A DNA stretch of 64,000 nt, from assembly GCA_026390775.1 (NCBI GenBank), contig JAPLFF010000006.1, forward strand, positions 17,976-81,975, in the 5' to 3' direction. A program made the translations under genes and the position numbers. Below the pieces are notes generated by a model. That model searched no databases. It had not been told where the DNA came from and was given only the letters and a program-made list of their open reading frames with translations. Positions 1-9,226 of this stretch are shown in pieces. Origin of the DNA: Ignavibacteriales bacterium (GTDB lineage Bacteria > Bacteroidota > Ignavibacteria > Ignavibacteriales > Melioribacteraceae). How positions within the stretch are numbered: position 1 is the stretch's first letter; each line of letters opens with the position of its first letter.

Positions 1-756
1 AAGGACCTTGGCGGCAGATATATTTCCCAGAGTACGAATGCTGCAATCGGAATTAATTTAGGAGCTAACAAAACAAATGATACTTTTTTCCCTTCAAACG
101 GTTATGCTCTTTCTTTTTTGTTAGAAGATGGTAACTCTATTCCATATCTGATCAGCAGATTATTTAAAAGTGGTTTTACCCGTCCATTATTTTTTAAGGG
201 TGTTATTACCTCATCGGTTTACTTACCGGTTTATAATTCCAAAGTAGATGCATTAGGAATAAAATTTAAGATCGGACAAATTTTTACTTACCGCGGTGAA
301 CAATCGGCTATTCCATTAAATCAAAGATTGTACGCCGGCGGAAGTAATTCTGTACGCGGATGGGGAACCCGCCAGCTTGTTCCTAAAAAAGTTGAGTTTG
401 ATTTAGCCGCTAATCCCACTCAAGATGATCTTGAAGCTTTTCTTGGTAAAGGCGCTGCAACCGGCGGATTCTTTTTGATGGAAGGTTCGGTTGAAACACG
501 CAACCGGTTAATCGGACGATTAGGCACAGCACTTTTTATTGATTATGGAAATACTTGGAACGGATACCAAGAATTTCGTTATGATGAAATTGCCGTTGCT
601 GCAGGTTTTGGTTTAAGATATTACTCGGATTTTGTTCCCTTAAGAATTGATTTCGGCTTTAAGATCTACGATCCAAATGACCGTCGTCCCATGGTTAGCA
701 AAGAATTCTGGAAAGAGATTCTTCAGTTTCACATTGGAATAGGTGAAGCGTTTTAA
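1..756 (+). CDS. Omp85/BamA-family outer membrane protein, C-terminal part (5' end outside window)
   Basis: The frame is open from base 1 (it reads K-D-L-G-G-R-Y), so the gene enters from the left and only about 251 C-terminal codons are visible; the TTG at 118 is not a real start. The fragment is a run of alternating beta-strands and carries the Omp85 loop-6 signature GGSNSVRGW (about 347-370). It ends in phenylalanine (FHIGIGEAF), as outer-membrane barrels do. Members of this family (BamA, TamA and relatives) insert or translocate beta-barrel proteins. Without the POTRA part, BamA cannot be told from TamA or another Omp85 paralogue. Confidence 0.85.
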   Translation, partial: KDLGGRYISQSTNAAIGINLGANKTNDTFFPSNGYALSFLLEDGNSIPYLISRLFKSGFTRPLFFKGVITSSVYLPVYNSKVDALGIKFKIGQIFTYRGEQSAIPLNQRLYAGGSNSVRGWGTRQLVPKKVEFDLAANPTQDDLEAFLGKGAATGGFFLMEGSVETRNRLIGRLGTALFIDYGNTWNGYQEFRYDEIAVAAGFGLRYYSDFVPLRIDFGFKIYDPNDRRPMVSKEFWKEILQFHIGIGEAF

Positions 757-792
757 TTCATTATTTTTTTGAAAACCACACAATAATCCGAC

Positions 793-824
793 TTTGTTTA
801 CCAACGCATTTTTAACTAAATTTG
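793..824 (+). promoter_or_regulatory. Bacteroidota-type promoter for yicC-gmk-rpoZ
   Basis: TTTG (793-796), a 20-base spacer, then TAAATTTG (817-824), an exact match to the -33 TTTG / -7 TAnnTTTG pattern of Bacteroidota housekeeping promoters. The predicted start of transcription near 831 leaves a short leader before the ATG at 848. An AGGAA stretch sits just upstream of the start codon. Confidence 0.65.
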
Positions 825-847
825 TCATTACTTTTTAGGAACCCCAG

Positions 848-1723
848 ATGATTTCAAGTATGACCGGCTATGGTAAAGCTATCGTTCAGAGAGACGATAT
901 TACCGTTGAAGCCGAATTAAAAAGTCTTAACAGCCGATATCTTGATCTTTCGCTTCGAATTCCGAAGTTTCTTATGAACAAAGAATTTGAAATACGCGAA
1001 AAAGTTAAGAACCGGATTAAAAGAGGAAAAGTTTATTTGGCGGTTTCAATCCGTAAAGGAGAAATTGAAGAACGATTTAATGAGATCGATCCTGCCGGCG
1101 TTAAGTATGCACTTAGTTTGTTAAAGGATATTAAAAAGTTCGCAAAGATAAAAGGTAATCTTAAATTAAGCGATGTTCTTCTTTTTCAGAATATGCTGTT
1201 CAAAGATGATTACGAACAAGCCGGAGAAGAATTTGAGATTGTTGTTGAAGCGATTGATTCGGCTGTTAACGAATTAAACAAAATGCGTGAAGCTGAGGGA
1301 AAAGAGCTTGAAAAAGATTTACGCAAAAGGGTGCAAATGATCGGCAAGGCACTTTCTAAAATTGAAAACTCATCAGAAGAAAGTATCAAAGCTTATTTTG
1401 AAAAGATAAAAGAAAAAGCAAAACAATTAGTTGCTGATCTATCTAACAATCAAGACCGCTTGAATATGGAACTGGCGTTAATTGCCGAACGTGCCGATGT
1501 AACGGAAGAATGCGTTCGCTTACGCAGCCACATTAAAATGTTTCTAGATACAATTTCGAAATCAGATGATGCCGGAAGGAAACTTAATTTTATAGTTCAG
1601 GAAATGAATCGCGAAGCAAATACAATAAATAGTAAATCTGTATCATCAGAAATTTCTCACAATGGAATTTCTATAAAGGAAGAAATAGAAAAGATTCGTG
1701 AACAAATTCAGAACATTGAGTAA
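848..1723 (+). CDS. yicC: YicC/YloC family endoribonuclease
   Basis: A 291-residue protein of normal family length. It begins with the near-invariant MISSMTGYGKA and ends with the DUF1732 region (ELALIAERADVTEECVRLRSH, then KLNFIVQEMNREANT). The N-terminal YicC domain covers roughly residues 1-155. Family members are RNA endonucleases linked to small-RNA turnover and stationary-phase survival. The gene is first in an operon with gmk, whose start lies three bases after this stop; the yicC-gmk-rpoZ order is a common arrangement. A consensus promoter lies just upstream at 793-824. Confidence 0.9.
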   Translation: MISSMTGYGKAIVQRDDITVEAELKSLNSRYLDLSLRIPKFLMNKEFEIREKVKNRIKRGKVYLAVSIRKGEIEERFNEIDPAGVKYALSLLKDIKKFAKIKGNLKLSDVLLFQNMLFKDDYEQAGEEFEIVVEAIDSAVNELNKMREAEGKELEKDLRKRVQMIGKALSKIENSSEESIKAYFEKIKEKAKQLVADLSNNQDRLNMELALIAERADVTEECVRLRSHIKMFLDTISKSDDAGRKLNFIVQEMNREANTINSKSVSSEISHNGISIKEEIEKIREQIQNIE

Positions 1724-1726
1724 ACC

Positions 1727-2290
1727 GTGTCAAATCATAAGGCAAAATTATACGTATTTTCTGCGCCCAGCGGTTCCGGTAAAACAACCATAGTTCGTGA
1801 TGTGCTAAAAAATTTTCCCGAGTTTGTTTTTTCAGTTTCGGCTACTACAAGAAAAAAAAGAAGTACTGAAAAAGAAGGTGTTGATTATTATTTTATATTG
1901 GAAGAAGAATTTAAAAAGAAGATTGATACCGGTGAATTTGTTGAGTGGGAAAAATTTTACGATTATTATTACGGGACATTAAAAAATTTTGTTGACGGTA
2001 ATCTTGCAAAAGGTTTATCAAACGTTTTTGAAGTAGATGTTAAAGGTGCTTTAAGTATCAAGAAAGCATACAAAAATTCTGTTCTAATATTTATTGCGCC
2101 ACCAAGTATTGATGTTCTAAAAGACAGATTGATAAAACGAAATACTGAAACAGAGGAAGATCTTAAGAAACGTATTGAGCGGGCTGAAATGGAATTGAGC
2201 TTTAAGGATCAATTTGATTATGTGGTTTCTAATTTGAATCTTGAAGAAGCAAAAAAAGAAGTAAAAAAAATTATAGAAAAAGAAATATAA
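1727..2290 (+). CDS. gmk: Guanylate kinase
   Basis: Converts GMP to GDP with ATP in purine nucleotide metabolism. The P-loop SAPSGSGKTT is at residues about 12-21, followed by the GMP-binding segment (SVSATTRKKRSTEKEGVDYYF) and the lid with RIERAE. The length of 187 residues is normal. The start is GTG, only three bases after the yicC stop, which points to translational coupling. The conserved KLYVFSAPSG starts close to this codon, so no upstream start is needed. Confidence 0.95.
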   Translation: MSNHKAKLYVFSAPSGSGKTTIVRDVLKNFPEFVFSVSATTRKKRSTEKEGVDYYFILEEEFKKKIDTGEFVEWEKFYDYYYGTLKNFVDGNLAKGLSNVFEVDVKGALSIKKAYKNSVLIFIAPPSIDVLKDRLIKRNTETEEDLKKRIERAEMELSFKDQFDYVVSNLNLEEAKKEVKKIIEKEI

Positions 2291-2303
2291 CAGGAGAAAT
2301 AAA

Positions 2304-2603
2304 ATGGCAATTAAACCGATTAACCTAACCAAAATAAAAGCGAGCATACCGAATCTTTATGAAGCCGTTATTGTTGCAGCAAAACGTGCACGGAAACTCA
2401 ATGATGACAATAAACTCGAATTCAATTCGCTGTTAAGCACAATGACATCCGGACACGAAGATGAATTTGAAGACCGGGAAAATCCCGAACAGATGAAGCT
2501 TTCGTTAGAATTCGAAAAACGCGAGAAAGCTCATATCAATGCTGTGAAAGAATTAGTTGATGCAAAGATCGAATACAGATACAAATCAGAAAAAGATAAA
2601 TAA
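2304..2603 (+). CDS. rpoZ: DNA-directed RNA polymerase omega subunit
   Basis: A 99-residue protein matching the omega subunit of Bacteroidota-type RNA polymerase. An N-terminal helix region (NLYEAVIVAAKRARKLND) is followed by an acidic stretch and a C-terminal charged helix. Omega helps assembly and stability of the RNA polymerase core. It follows gmk with a clear GGAG ribosome site (CAGGAGAAATAAAATG) and is closed by a strong terminator at 2627-2664. Identity rests on the characteristic context after gmk as well as on the sequence. Confidence 0.82.
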   Translation: MAIKPINLTKIKASIPNLYEAVIVAAKRARKLNDDNKLEFNSLLSTMTSGHEDEFEDRENPEQMKLSLEFEKREKAHINAVKELVDAKIEYRYKSEKDK

Positions 2604-2626
2604 ATATTTAGCTTTTCTTTTAATGA

Positions 2627-2664
2627 AGCGGAAATCAGCAAATGATCTCCGCTTTTCTTTTTTG
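2627..2664 (+). terminator. Rho-independent terminator after rpoZ
   Basis: An 11-base arm AGCGGAAATCA (2627-2637) pairs with TGATCTCCGCT (2643-2653) with one mismatch across a five-base loop, followed by TTTCTTTTTT. It is well placed 24 bases after the rpoZ stop and ends the yicC-gmk-rpoZ unit. Confidence 0.85.
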
Positions 2665-2748
2665 TGCTAAAGTTAGTGCTAAATTTTCAGTAAAGATTTT
2701 GTTAATTTCCTACTGCCAATCGTGTTAAGTCCTTAATAGGATTTGAAA

Positions 2749-3495
2749 ATGATAGAAAAAAAATTATTGATAGAAGCAATTAAAGACCAGCAGGAAATCT
2801 TTGGTGATTTTTTGTTTGAAAATGTGGATACTGCAATTGAGGAATCGATGAAGAAAAAAAATACTGTTGCTAAAGAAATACTAGAGAATAAAATATCTGT
2901 TGCAGAGAATCTCTTTCTTGAAGATTTCCAAAAGACAGAATCAATAGAAGAGCTGAACTCAAAGATTTGTAATTGCCAAAATTGTGCACTTGGAAAAACT
3001 AGAACAAAATTTGTCTTCGGTGTCGGTAATCCTAATGCAAATGCAATGTTGATAGGCGAAGCACCCGGCCGTGATGAGGATTTACAAGGTGAACCATTTG
3101 TTGGTCGCGCGGGAAAATTATTGAATGATATATTGAAAGCTGTAAACTTTAAGAGAGAAGATGTTTACATCGCCAATATATTAAAATGCCGTCCGCCGAA
3201 TAACCGGGATCCTCTTCCGCTGGAAATGGAAACTTGTATTCCATATCTTCATAAGCAAATAGAATTGATACAACCGAAAATTATTTTATGTCTTGGCAGA
3301 GTTGCAGCAAACGGATTGCTTGATAAAAAACTTTCATTGGGACAGTTACGTGAAAGTAATTATGAATTTAATGGAATAAAAGTAATGGCAACATATCATC
3401 CCGCGGCGCTTTTAAGAAATCCTAATTGGAAACGCGGCTGTTGGGAAGACGTACAAAAATTTAGAAAACTGTATGATGAATTAACGGCAAAATAA
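2749..3495 (+). CDS. Family 4 uracil-DNA glycosylase (iron-sulfur type)
   Basis: Removes uracil from DNA as the first step of base excision repair. The core shows [20 protein letters not shown], the [10 protein letters not shown] segment and the HPAALLRNP active-site motif. Cysteines at CNCQNC and in the KCRPP/ETC region fit the four ligands of the [4Fe-4S] cluster of this family. About 80 residues precede the core, a variable extension seen in many members. ATG at 2749 is chosen over TTG at 2743 because TAGGA lies at the right spacing. One base separates its stop from dnaB. Confidence 0.92.
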   Translation: MIEKKLLIEAIKDQQEIFGDFLFENVDTAIEESMKKKNTVAKEILENKISVAENLFLEDFQKTESIEELNSKICNCQNCALGKTRTKFVFGVGNPNANAMLIGEAPGRDEDLQGEPFVGRAGKLLNDILKAVNFKREDVYIANILKCRPPNNRDPLPLEMETCIPYLHKQIELIQPKIILCLGRVAANGLLDKKLSLGQLRESNYEFNGIKVMATYHPAALLRNPNWKRGCWEDVQKFRKLYDELTAK

Positions 3496-3496
3496 A

Positions 3497-4975
3497 ATGG
3501 CAAAGCGAACAACTAACCGAAAAAGCAGTAAACGAAGTATTGATATTGAAAAATTAATAGCGTCGGCTAATCAACCACCATCTGCAACCGAAGTTGAGAT
3601 GGCGGTACTTGGTGCAATGTTAATTGATGAAGATGCAGTTCCTAAAGCAATCGAAATTCTAAAACCGGAATCTTTTTTCGATAAAAGAAATAGGATTGTA
3701 TTTGAGTCAATGGCTTCTTTGTATGAAGCTAACGAACCGATAGACACTGTTTCTGTTTATGAAGAATTGAAAAAATCCAGTAAGACAGATGAAGCAGGCG
3801 GCGCAGCGTATATCAGCAAATTATCTCAAGATATTTCTTCTGCTGCCAATATAGATTATCACGCGCGTGTTGTTATGGAAAAATGGATTCTCCGCCAATT
3901 GATTTCTTCATCCATGGAAATTGCCAGTTCTGCTTATGCAGGTAATGAAGATGTTTTCGATCTGCTTGATGCTGCTGAAACAAAGATCTTTCAAATTTCC
4001 GAAAAGGGAATTAAAGAATCCTTCAAGTCAATGGATAAAGCAGTTAAAGAAGCGCTTGAATTGATCGAAGCAATTCACTCAAAAAATATTTCTACATTTT
4101 CGGTTCCTTCGGGATTTTTTGAATTAGATGATCTGCTCGGTGGATTTCAAAAATCCGATTTAATTATAGTTGCCTCCCGTCCTTCTATGGGCAAAACTGC
4201 ATTCGCAATGTCTGCCGCACGCAATGCCGCAATAGATCATAACGTACCTGTAGGTGTATTCAGTTTAGAAATGGCCACTATTCAATTAGCTACAAGATTA
4301 ATTTCTGCCGAGGCTCGTATCAATGCACATAACGTACGAACAGGAAAGTTTAAGGCAGAAGAGGGAGCGAAGATCAGCCGTACCGTTCACAAACTTAGTA
4401 AAGCACCGATTTATATTGATGATACTCCTGCTATTTCAATACTTGAACTCCGAGCAAAAGCGAGAAGACTTAAGAATGAGAAAAAAATAGGATTGATAAT
4501 TATTGATTACTTACAGCTTCTTAGCTCTACTGTTCATATGGAAAGCCGTGAGCGGGAAATTTCAACAATATCTCGTTCGTTAAAATCTCTTGCTAAGGAA
4601 TTGAATATTCCTGTTGTTGCACTTTCTCAGTTAAACCGTCAGTTGGAAGCACGCTCGGATAAAAAACCAATGCTTTCGGATTTACGCGAGTCCGGTTCGA
4701 TCGAACAGGATGCAGATGTTGTATTGTTCTTATACCGTCCTGAGGTTTATGGCATAACTCAATACTCTTACGGTGAAATGAACGGCGAATCAACCGAAGG
4801 TATTGCCGAAGTAATTGTTGGTAAACAAAGAAACGGTCCTATTGGTGAAGTTAAATTACGTTTCATAAAAGATTATGCAAAATTTGAAAATCTTGATCGG
4901 TTTAGACAACAGCAACTACCAGCCGGCGCAGAACAAGCGGCTATTGCTCAAGGTGCAGAGGACTTTCCGATATGA
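3497..4975 (+). CDS. dnaB: Replicative DNA helicase DnaB
   Basis: The hexameric 5'-3' helicase that unwinds DNA at the replication fork. The N-terminal primase-interacting domain (about 25-130, PSATEVEMAVLGAMLID) is followed by the RecA-like ATPase with Walker A ASRPSMGKTAF (about 227-237), Walker B LIIIDYLQLL and the DLRESGSIEQDADVV segment. The 492-residue length is typical, and there is no intein. The short C-terminal tail is rich in Q and A. The gene starts one base after the glycosylase and overlaps the next gene by four bases (ATGA). Confidence 0.96.
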   Translation: MAKRTTNRKSSKRSIDIEKLIASANQPPSATEVEMAVLGAMLIDEDAVPKAIEILKPESFFDKRNRIVFESMASLYEANEPIDTVSVYEELKKSSKTDEAGGAAYISKLSQDISSAANIDYHARVVMEKWILRQLISSSMEIASSAYAGNEDVFDLLDAAETKIFQISEKGIKESFKSMDKAVKEALELIEAIHSKNISTFSVPSGFFELDDLLGGFQKSDLIIVASRPSMGKTAFAMSAARNAAIDHNVPVGVFSLEMATIQLATRLISAEARINAHNVRTGKFKAEEGAKISRTVHKLSKAPIYIDDTPAISILELRAKARRLKNEKKIGLIIIDYLQLLSSTVHMESREREISTISRSLKSLAKELNIPVVALSQLNRQLEARSDKKPMLSDLRESGSIEQDADVVLFLYRPEVYGITQYSYGEMNGESTEGIAEVIVGKQRNGPIGEVKLRFIKDYAKFENLDRFRQQQLPAGAEQAAIAQGAEDFPI

Positions 4976-5820
4976 CAAAGTTGTTGTCATTTCTATTTCT
5001 TCTTATCATTGCGTTTGATTTGAATGCACAAACTATTTACACGCAAGCTGATGTTGATGTTTGCAATTCTAAATTTCAATTCTCTTCTGAAAAAAACCTT
5101 TCTTCATTACCTATCAATGAAATAATAATCGAGATCGGAAAAAGTTTTCTTGGAACAGATTACGTTGCCAACACTCTTGAGAAAGGTGATAAGGAAAATC
5201 TTGTTATTAATCTTACAGGATTAGACTGCTACACTTTTCTTGAAACTTCGCTAGTGTTCGCGCGGTGCATCAAAAAAGGGAAAACAACGTTTGAAGATTA
5301 TCAGAAAGAATTAACCAAAATCCGATACCGGGATGGAAAGTTGAAGGAATATCCTTCACGGCTGCATTACTTTTCTGATTGGATCTACGATATGGACGAA
5401 CGTGATATAGGGAAAGACATCACAAAAGAAATTGGTGGTAAACGGTACGTTAAGAAAATTAATTTTATGAGCACTCATGTTGATTCTTATAAACAGTTGA
5501 AAGAAAATCAAAAGTTTGTAAAAGAGATTTCAAATATTGAACGGCAGATCAGCACCCGGAAATATTTTTTCATTCCGCAAGAAGATATTGCTTCCGTTGA
5601 GGGAAAAATTAAGAGTGGGGATATTATTGGAATTACAACTAACGTTGAAGGACTCGACATTGCGCATACGGGAATTGCAATCCGTATGGATGACGGACGA
5701 ATACATTTAATGCACGCACCGAATGTAGGGTATAAAGTTCAAATCACAGAAAAGCCGCTTTCAGATTATATCAAAGGAAATAAGAAACAAACGGGTGTGA
5801 TGGTTTTAAGACCGAATTAA
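4972..5820 (+). CDS. DUF1460 family secreted amidase-like protein
   Basis: A 282-residue protein with a signal peptide (MTKLLSFLFLLIIAFDLNAQ) ahead of a DUF1460 domain, which has an NlpC/P60-like fold; characterised relatives are N-acetylmuramoyl-L-alanine amidases. The likely catalytic cysteine lies in TGLDCYTFLET and the likely histidine in DIAHTGIAIRMDDG. It probably acts on cell-wall material in the periplasm. The start codon overlaps the dnaB stop (ATGA), so the two are co-translated although their functions differ. Substrate is not evident from sequence. Confidence 0.8.
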   Translation: MTKLLSFLFLLIIAFDLNAQTIYTQADVDVCNSKFQFSSEKNLSSLPINEIIIEIGKSFLGTDYVANTLEKGDKENLVINLTGLDCYTFLETSLVFARCIKKGKTTFEDYQKELTKIRYRDGKLKEYPSRLHYFSDWIYDMDERDIGKDITKEIGGKRYVKKINFMSTHVDSYKQLKENQKFVKEISNIERQISTRKYFFIPQEDIASVEGKIKSGDIIGITTNVEGLDIAHTGIAIRMDDGRIHLMHAPNVGYKVQITEKPLSDYIKGNKKQTGVMVLRPN

Positions 5821-5830
5821 AATTTATATA

Positions 5831-5854
5831 ATTCTCAATTCTCCATTCTCAATT
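5831..5854. repeat. Three heptamers (ATTCTCA-type) between convergent genes
   Basis: ATTCTCA (5831), ATTCTCC (5838) and ATTCTCA (5845), then ATT, form a perfect period-7 block. It lies between the DUF1460 gene and nfo and overlaps the last codons and stop of nfo. Confidence 0.6.
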
Positions 5855-6706
5855 ATTTTTTATCAAGCTTAATAGCACCTTAATATTTTCCAAATCCTCT
5901 TTCTGATCTTTTTCTTTCGGTGTTTCTAAAACCTTCGGCACCTTCTCTAACTTTTTATCGTTCATGATATTTGTAAATCCTTCCTTGCCGATAAATCCTT
6001 TCCCAATATGTTCATGACGATCAACTCTGCTTCCCAAATCTTTTTTGCTGTCATTCATATGTATGCACTGCAAACGGTCTAATCCGATTATATCATCAAA
6101 CTCTTTGATTACTTTTTTATATTCTTTCGGATCGCGGATATTATAACCGGCTGCAAAAATATGGCAAGTATCAATGCAGACAGTCATTCTGTCTTTCTCA
6201 TCAACCATATCAATTATTTTTCTCAGCTGTTCAAATTTATATCCGAGAGCAGTTCCTTGTCCTGCAGTAGCTTCGAGCATACTTTTGGTTTTGTACCCTT
6301 TGATTTTTTCATGCGCATAGTTAAGAGATTCCGCAATAATTTTTATTCCTTCTTCTTCTCCTTGTCCCGTATGAGCACCGGGATGAAAATTTAATTGAGG
6401 AATTCCAAGCTGCTCACATCGTTCCAATTCTTTGATGAATGATGTACGAGATTTTTGCAAACTTTCCGGATCTTTTGCGCAAAGATTGATCAAATAGGAA
6501 TCATGCGAGACAACAAATTTTATGATTGATTGACTTAATTTATTTTTGAAATCAGTTATTTCCTTTTCGTTTAGATCTCTGGCAAAATATTGATTATTAT
6601 TTTTTGTGAAGATTTGAATTGCGGTAAAGCCAAGATTCTCCGCGGTCTCAATTGCAGAAGCCGGTCCACCCGAGACAAATGTATGTGCACCAAGTAAGTG
6701 TTTCAT
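5849..6706 (-). CDS. nfo: Endonuclease IV (AP endonuclease)
   Basis: Cuts DNA 5' to abasic sites in base excision repair. The TIM-barrel metal-binding motifs are intact: GAHTFVSGG at the N-terminus, LNFHPGAHTG, CIDTCHIFAAGYNI and MNDSKKDLGSRVDRHEHIGKG. The length of 285 residues is normal for Nfo. It is convergent with the DUF1460 gene; its 3' end runs into a short heptamer repeat. It complements the family 4 uracil glycosylase encoded 2.4 kb away, since it processes the abasic product, but the two are on opposite strands and not co-transcribed. Confidence 0.95.
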   Translation of the reverse strand: MKHLLGAHTFVSGGPASAIETAENLGFTAIQIFTKNNNQYFARDLNEKEITDFKNKLSQSIIKFVVSHDSYLINLCAKDPESLQKSRTSFIKELERCEQLGIPQLNFHPGAHTGQGEEEGIKIIAESLNYAHEKIKGYKTKSMLEATAGQGTALGYKFEQLRKIIDMVDEKDRMTVCIDTCHIFAAGYNIRDPKEYKKVIKEFDDIIGLDRLQCIHMNDSKKDLGSRVDRHEHIGKGFIGKEGFTNIMNDKKLEKVPKVLETPKEKDQKEDLENIKVLLSLIKNN

Positions 6707-6774
6707 TATTTTCCCTTTCGTACTTCTTTATTTTATTTCTGGTTGAAACATAATATTATTGCTACAAATAATTT

Positions 6775-7677
6775 ATGGAATGTGAATCAAAAATGAAAAT
6801 ATTCATAACCGGCGGAAGCGGATTGTTAGGACAGTATCTGAATCTTGAATTGAGTAAGAAGCATTATATTCTTACTCAGTATCAGACCAACATTGGCAAC
6901 TGTAAAGATTTTAATTCTGTTCAATTATCAATTACTGATCAGATAAAGCTCACCGAAATATTTAGTTCTTTTAAGCCGGATATTGTTGTTCATACTGCAG
7001 CAGTCTCTAATCCGGAAAAAGCTGATAAACTTTCTGCCGATGTTGTTTATGATATTAATGTGAATACAACTAAAAAACTTGCTGAACTTTGTGCAAAGAA
7101 CAATTCAGAGCTAATTTATCTTTCAACTGATTTGGTTTATGCCGGTTACCGCGGCTCAATGTTGAAAGAAAAGGCAAAATTAATTCCGTTATCACTTTAT
7201 GCAGAAACGAAACTAATGGGAGAGATAAAAATTCAAGAGACGTTTAATAATTATCTCATACTTCGCGAGGCATTGTTAATTGGGTTTGGATTAAATCACA
7301 CAAAAAATAATTTTCATTTAATGTATGATAATTTAAGAAACGGTAAAGAGGTAATATTATTTACCGATCAATACCGCACACCGCTTTCTTTAATTGACTC
7401 GGCAAGAATGATAGGGAAGTTAATTGAAAAGAATATTCCAGGTGAAATTCTAAATTTTGGAGGAAGCGAAAGATTATCCAGGTATGAACTCGGAGTTCTT
7501 CTTTGTGAAATAGCCGGTTTTAATAAAAATCTTATTATCAAAAAAACTATGGATGAAACTGGTTTAACTTATAAAGTTGCCGATGTATCATTGAACATAG
7601 AGAAGTTGAATTCTTACGGAGTATATCCAAAAAAGACAAAAGACTCGATCCAAGAAATTTTATCTAAGCGCTTCTAA
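6775..7677 (+). CDS. RmlD-like NAD-dependent sugar-nucleotide reductase/epimerase
   Basis: An extended short-chain dehydrogenase of 300 residues. The Rossmann glycine motif [10 protein letters not shown] is near the start, and the catalytic Y-x3-K lies in [11 protein letters not shown], preceded by STDLVY. The best family fit is dTDP-4-dehydrorhamnose reductase (RmlD) or the related SAM-synthetase regulatory-subunit-like group. No other rml genes are nearby, so the substrate cannot be assigned. ATG at 6793 ([10 protein letters not shown]) is an equally good start; the upstream codons have no clear ribosome site. The 3' end overlaps gatB by 18 bases on opposite strands. Confidence 0.78.
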   Translation: MECESKMKIFITGGSGLLGQYLNLELSKKHYILTQYQTNIGNCKDFNSVQLSITDQIKLTEIFSSFKPDIVVHTAAVSNPEKADKLSADVVYDINVNTTKKLAELCAKNNSELIYLSTDLVYAGYRGSMLKEKAKLIPLSLYAETKLMGEIKIQETFNNYLILREALLIGFGLNHTKNNFHLMYDNLRNGKEVILFTDQYRTPLSLIDSARMIGKLIEKNIPGEILNFGGSERLSRYELGVLLCEIAGFNKNLIIKKTMDETGLTYKVADVSLNIEKLNSYGVYPKKTKDSIQEILSKRF

Positions 7678-9102
7678 TTTTTTCTTAAGCAATTCATTAA
7701 CAATTTGCGGATTTGCTTTTCCCTTTGTTTCCTTCATAATCTGTCCGACAAAAAATCCAATTACTTTTTCTTTACCGTTGAGGAATTCTTTTACTTGAGA
7801 TTCATTTGATGATAGAATCCGATTGATTGCACTTTCTATTTCTTTCGTGTCGGTTATCTGAACAAGGTTTTTTTCTTTTATGATTTCTAGTGGATCCTTT
7901 TTGGTTTTTAATATTTCGGGAAAAATCTCTTTAGCAATTTTTCCGTTGATAACATTTTCATTTATCAATTTTATCAAATTACCAAGTTTCTCCGGAGTAA
8001 CTGGGAACTCTTTAATTGAAATATTCTCTTCTTTAATAACTTTCAAAACCTCAGTCATTACCCAGTTGCTGGCTGATTTATAATCATTAGTAACTTTCAG
8101 AATTTTTTCATAATAATCGGCGAGCTCGCGTGATGAAGTTAAAACTTCAGAATCATATTTTGGAAGCGAATATTGTTCAACAAAACGGTTTCTTCTTTTC
8201 TCGGGCAACTCTGGCATCAACTTAGCAATCTCATTTTTCCAGTTTTGATCAACAACTATGGGCATTAAATCGGGATCGGGAAAGTAGCGGTAATCGTGTG
8301 CTTCTTCTTTACTTCGCATCGGTTTTATTTCATTTAAGTCGGCATTCCATAAAAGAGTCTGTTGAATAATTTTTCCACCATCTTCCAAAATATCTATCTG
8401 TCTTTCAATTTCAAATTCAATTGCTTTCTCAACATTGCGGAACGAATTCATATTCTTTACTTCAGTCTTAGTTCCAAATTGTTTTTCACCTTTCAAACGG
8501 ACCGAAACATTTGCATCGCAGCGCAAAGAACCTTCTTCCATATTGCCGTCGCAAATTCCAAGATACATTACAATCTGTTTTAGTTTTGTTAAATAGAGAG
8601 ATGCTTCTTCGGCAGTGCGCATATCCGGTTCGCTTACAATTTCCATTAATGGAGTGCCGCACCTGTTCACATCAATTAGTGTGGAATCGCCTTGATCGTG
8701 AATTGATTTCCCGGCGTCCTCTTCCATGTGGATTCTTGTTATACCAATATTTTTCTTCGAACCGTTCTTCGACTCAACAGAAATATTCCCGTGTTCGCAA
8801 ATCGGTTTTTCATATTGAGAAATTTGGTATCCTTTCGGAAGATCGGGATAGAAATAATTCTTGCGGGCAAAGATAGATCGCTCATTTATCACGCAATCTG
8901 TGGCAAGTCCCATTAGTACGGTAAACTCGACAACTTTTTTGTTCATTACCGGAAGTACACCAGGATGACCGAGACAAACTGGACAGACATTTGTATTTGG
9001 CGGAACACCAAATTTGGTGGAACATCCGCAAAAAATTTTTGTGTCTGTCAAAAGTTGAGCATGCACTTCAAGACCGATTACTGCTTCGTATTTTGTATTC
9101 AT
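7660..9102 (-). CDS. gatB: Aspartyl/glutamyl-tRNA(Asn/Gln) amidotransferase subunit B
   Basis: GatB phosphorylates and amidates mischarged Glu-tRNA(Gln) or Asp-tRNA(Asn) using ammonia from GatA. The diagnostic [13 protein letters not shown] lies at the N-terminus. A zinc-binding cysteine cluster ([17 protein letters not shown]), the [17 protein letters not shown] motif and a C-terminal YqeY-like helical domain follow. The frame can begin at 9147, but the ATG at 9102 ([13 protein letters not shown]) matches the family start and gives 480 residues. GatC is encoded at 35483 in this window, while gatA is not present. Confidence 0.95.
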   Translation of the reverse strand: MNTKYEAVIGLEVHAQLLTDTKIFCGCSTKFGVPPNTNVCPVCLGHPGVLPVMNKKVVEFTVLMGLATDCVINERSIFARKNYFYPDLPKGYQISQYEKPICEHGNISVESKNGSKKNIGITRIHMEEDAGKSIHDQGDSTLIDVNRCGTPLMEIVSEPDMRTAEEASLYLTKLKQIVMYLGICDGNMEEGSLRCDANVSVRLKGEKQFGTKTEVKNMNSFRNVEKAIEFEIERQIDILEDGGKIIQQTLLWNADLNEIKPMRSKEEAHDYRYFPDPDLMPIVVDQNWKNEIAKLMPELPEKRRNRFVEQYSLPKYDSEVLTSSRELADYYEKILKVTNDYKSASNWVMTEVLKVIKEENISIKEFPVTPEKLGNLIKLINENVINGKIAKEIFPEILKTKKDPLEIIKEKNLVQITDTKEIESAINRILSSNESQVKEFLNGKEKVIGFFVGQIMKETKGKANPQIVNELLKKKLEALR

Positions 9103-9226
9103 AATAGTTGAGATCGAATTTACAGTGGCGAATATAATTATTTTCAAACTATAGGTTAGTATTTTACTTTCAAAAAATTATTCTTCATATTGAAATAGAA
9201 TAATTGAATCACTTCTTGAGGGTGTT

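Noticed and set aside
118..756. TTG at 118 as start of the Omp85 gene
   Set aside because: The frame is open back to base 1 with barrel-like sequence, so the gene begins outside the window.
8511..8876. 121-codon open frame opposite gatB
   Set aside because: It lies entirely antisense within the well-conserved gatB gene and has no family features or ribosome site.
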